Of a stretch of 49,521 bases of DNA, positions 48,933 to 49,521 are shown in pieces (positions within the stretch are counted from its first letter, which is position 1; each line of letters starts with the position of its first letter). The DNA is from Clostridia bacterium. GTDB taxonomy: Bacteria; Bacillota; Clostridia; Christensenellales; Aristaeellaceae. The stretch spans positions 1-49,521 of the forward strand of contig JAFPWU010000026.1 of the NCBI GenBank assembly GCA_017412715.1. Reading direction: 5' to 3'. The notes under the pieces were generated by a model. The model had not been told where the DNA came from. It searched no databases and saw only the letters and a program-made list of their open reading frames with translations. Made by a program: the position numbers and the translations under genes.

Positions 48933-49521
48933 ATGCAATACACAAAGGAAGTTGAAGACATGGTTTGTGTCGCGAAGGGCCCGAACCATGGCCCCGCCCC
49001 CATTCCTGAGGAAGGTAAGTGGGTTCAGGCGAAGGAAATCAAGGACATTTCCGGCTACACCCACGGCATCGGCTGGTGCGCTCCGCAGCAGGGCTGCTGC
49101 AAGCTGAGCCTGAATGTGAAAGACGGCGTCATCGAGGAAGCCCTGGTGGAAACCATCGGCTGCTCCGGCATGACCCATTCCGCGGCCATGGCCAGCGAAA
49201 TTCTCCCCGGCAAAACCATTCTGGAAGCGCTGAACACCGACCTGGTGTGCGACGCCATCAACACCGCCATGCGCGAGCTGTTCCTGCAGATCGTTTACGG
49301 CCGCACCCAGTCCGCCTTCTCCGATGACGGTCTGCGCGTCGGCGCCGGCCTGGAGGACCTGGGCAAGGGCCTGCGCTCCATGGTGGGCACCATGTACGGC
49401 ACCCGCGCCAAGGGCACCCGGTACCTGGAAATGACCGAGGGATATGTCGTGAAGATGGCCCTGGACAAGGATGACCAGGTCTGCGGCTATCAGTTCCTGA
49501 GCCTGGGCAAGATGATGGACG
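48933..49521 (+). CDS. NifU/IscU-like iron-sulfur scaffold protein (3' end outside window)
   Basis: Partial: 196 codons, open to the window end. GWCAPQQGCCKL (three Cys), then VETIGCSGMTHSAAMASEIL resembles the IscU/NifU cysteine motif of scaffold proteins; the later KGTRYLEMTEGYVVKMALDK is a C-terminal beta part. IscU-type proteins hold an Fe-S cluster during assembly. The early Cys cluster and long N-terminus are unlike classical IscU and fit a Clostridia variant that, in my recollection, lies beside a GGGtGRT protein. That partner would be beyond the window. AGGAGG at 48916-48921 lies 11 bases before the ATG. Confidence 0.75.
   Translation, partial: MQYTKEVEDMVCVAKGPNHGPAPIPEEGKWVQAKEIKDISGYTHGIGWCAPQQGCCKLSLNVKDGVIEEALVETIGCSGMTHSAAMASEILPGKTILEALNTDLVCDAINTAMRELFLQIVYGRTQSAFSDDGLRVGAGLEDLGKGLRSMVGTMYGTRAKGTRYLEMTEGYVVKMALDKDDQVCGYQFLSLGKMMD

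Overview
The window is chromosomal DNA of a high-GC (by eye about 60%) Gram-positive-type bacterium, most likely an anaerobic gut or rumen member of the Clostridia. The pointers are a dgt-dnaG-rpoD block, a type II topoisomerase pair with ybaB, recR and rmuC, TrmK, a MocR-like regulator, carbohydrate-degrading enzymes (GH29, GH2, UxaC, GlgP, MalQ, GalM), a TRAP transporter, strong AGGAGG-type ribosome sites and frequent TTG starts. The species cannot be named from the sequence. No rRNA, tRNA, CRISPR array, phage or complete insertion sequence was seen.

Layout. 1-2.4 kb: 3' end of an ABC-F ATPase gene, then an AT-richer AAA ATPase gene preceded by 39-bp GATAA-rich repeats. 2.4-7.6 kb: alpha-L-fucosidase, PAP2 phosphatase, glucuronate isomerase and serine acetyltransferase (+), closed by a bidirectional terminator. 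7.7-14.2 kb (-): trmK, nif3-like and a zinc-ribbon coiled-coil gene, then malQ and glgP for alpha-glucan turnover. 14.6-18.8 kb (+): dgt, dnaG, rpoD. 18.8-19.7 kb (-): ispE. 20-24 kb (+): DUF1934 protein and a 1,123-residue GH2 enzyme. 24-27 kb (+): an overlapping operon of GT4 glycosyltransferase, YbhN/MprF-like membrane protein, 69-residue small protein and sigma factor. 27-31 kb (+): dctP-dctQ-dctM TRAP transporter, a YcxB-like membrane protein and a small protein with a double-glycine leader-like motif. 31-39 kb (-): galM, then gyrB/parE-like, gyrA/parC-like, ybaB, recR and rmuC. 39-40.6 kb (+): two exported proteins. 40.6-42.3 kb (-): ECF S component and YggS. 42.5-43.6 kb (+): a short MocR-like regulator. 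43.7-48.7 kb (-): MATE transporter fused to a HATPase domain, GNAT, SpoIIE-type phosphatase, and an MscS channel. 48.9 kb to the end (+): start of an iron-sulfur scaffold gene.

The most interesting signal is not a gene. A roughly 156-223 bp dispersed element occurs five times (11784, 14311, 19791, 32376, 41315), always between genes, always in the same orientation, and always just 5' of a minus-strand gene. Its ends pair as an imperfect stem of about 20 bp. Between two copies five base pairs have changed on both sides so that pairing is kept, and an inner stem shows another such paired change. This points to a selected or mechanistically maintained fold (structured RNA or fold-back DNA element). 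Second is the MATE-HATPase / GNAT / SpoIIE-phosphatase operon, which looks like partner-switch parts attached to a transporter. Third is a MocR-like regulator with Arg where the PLP lysine should be and a missing C-terminal part.
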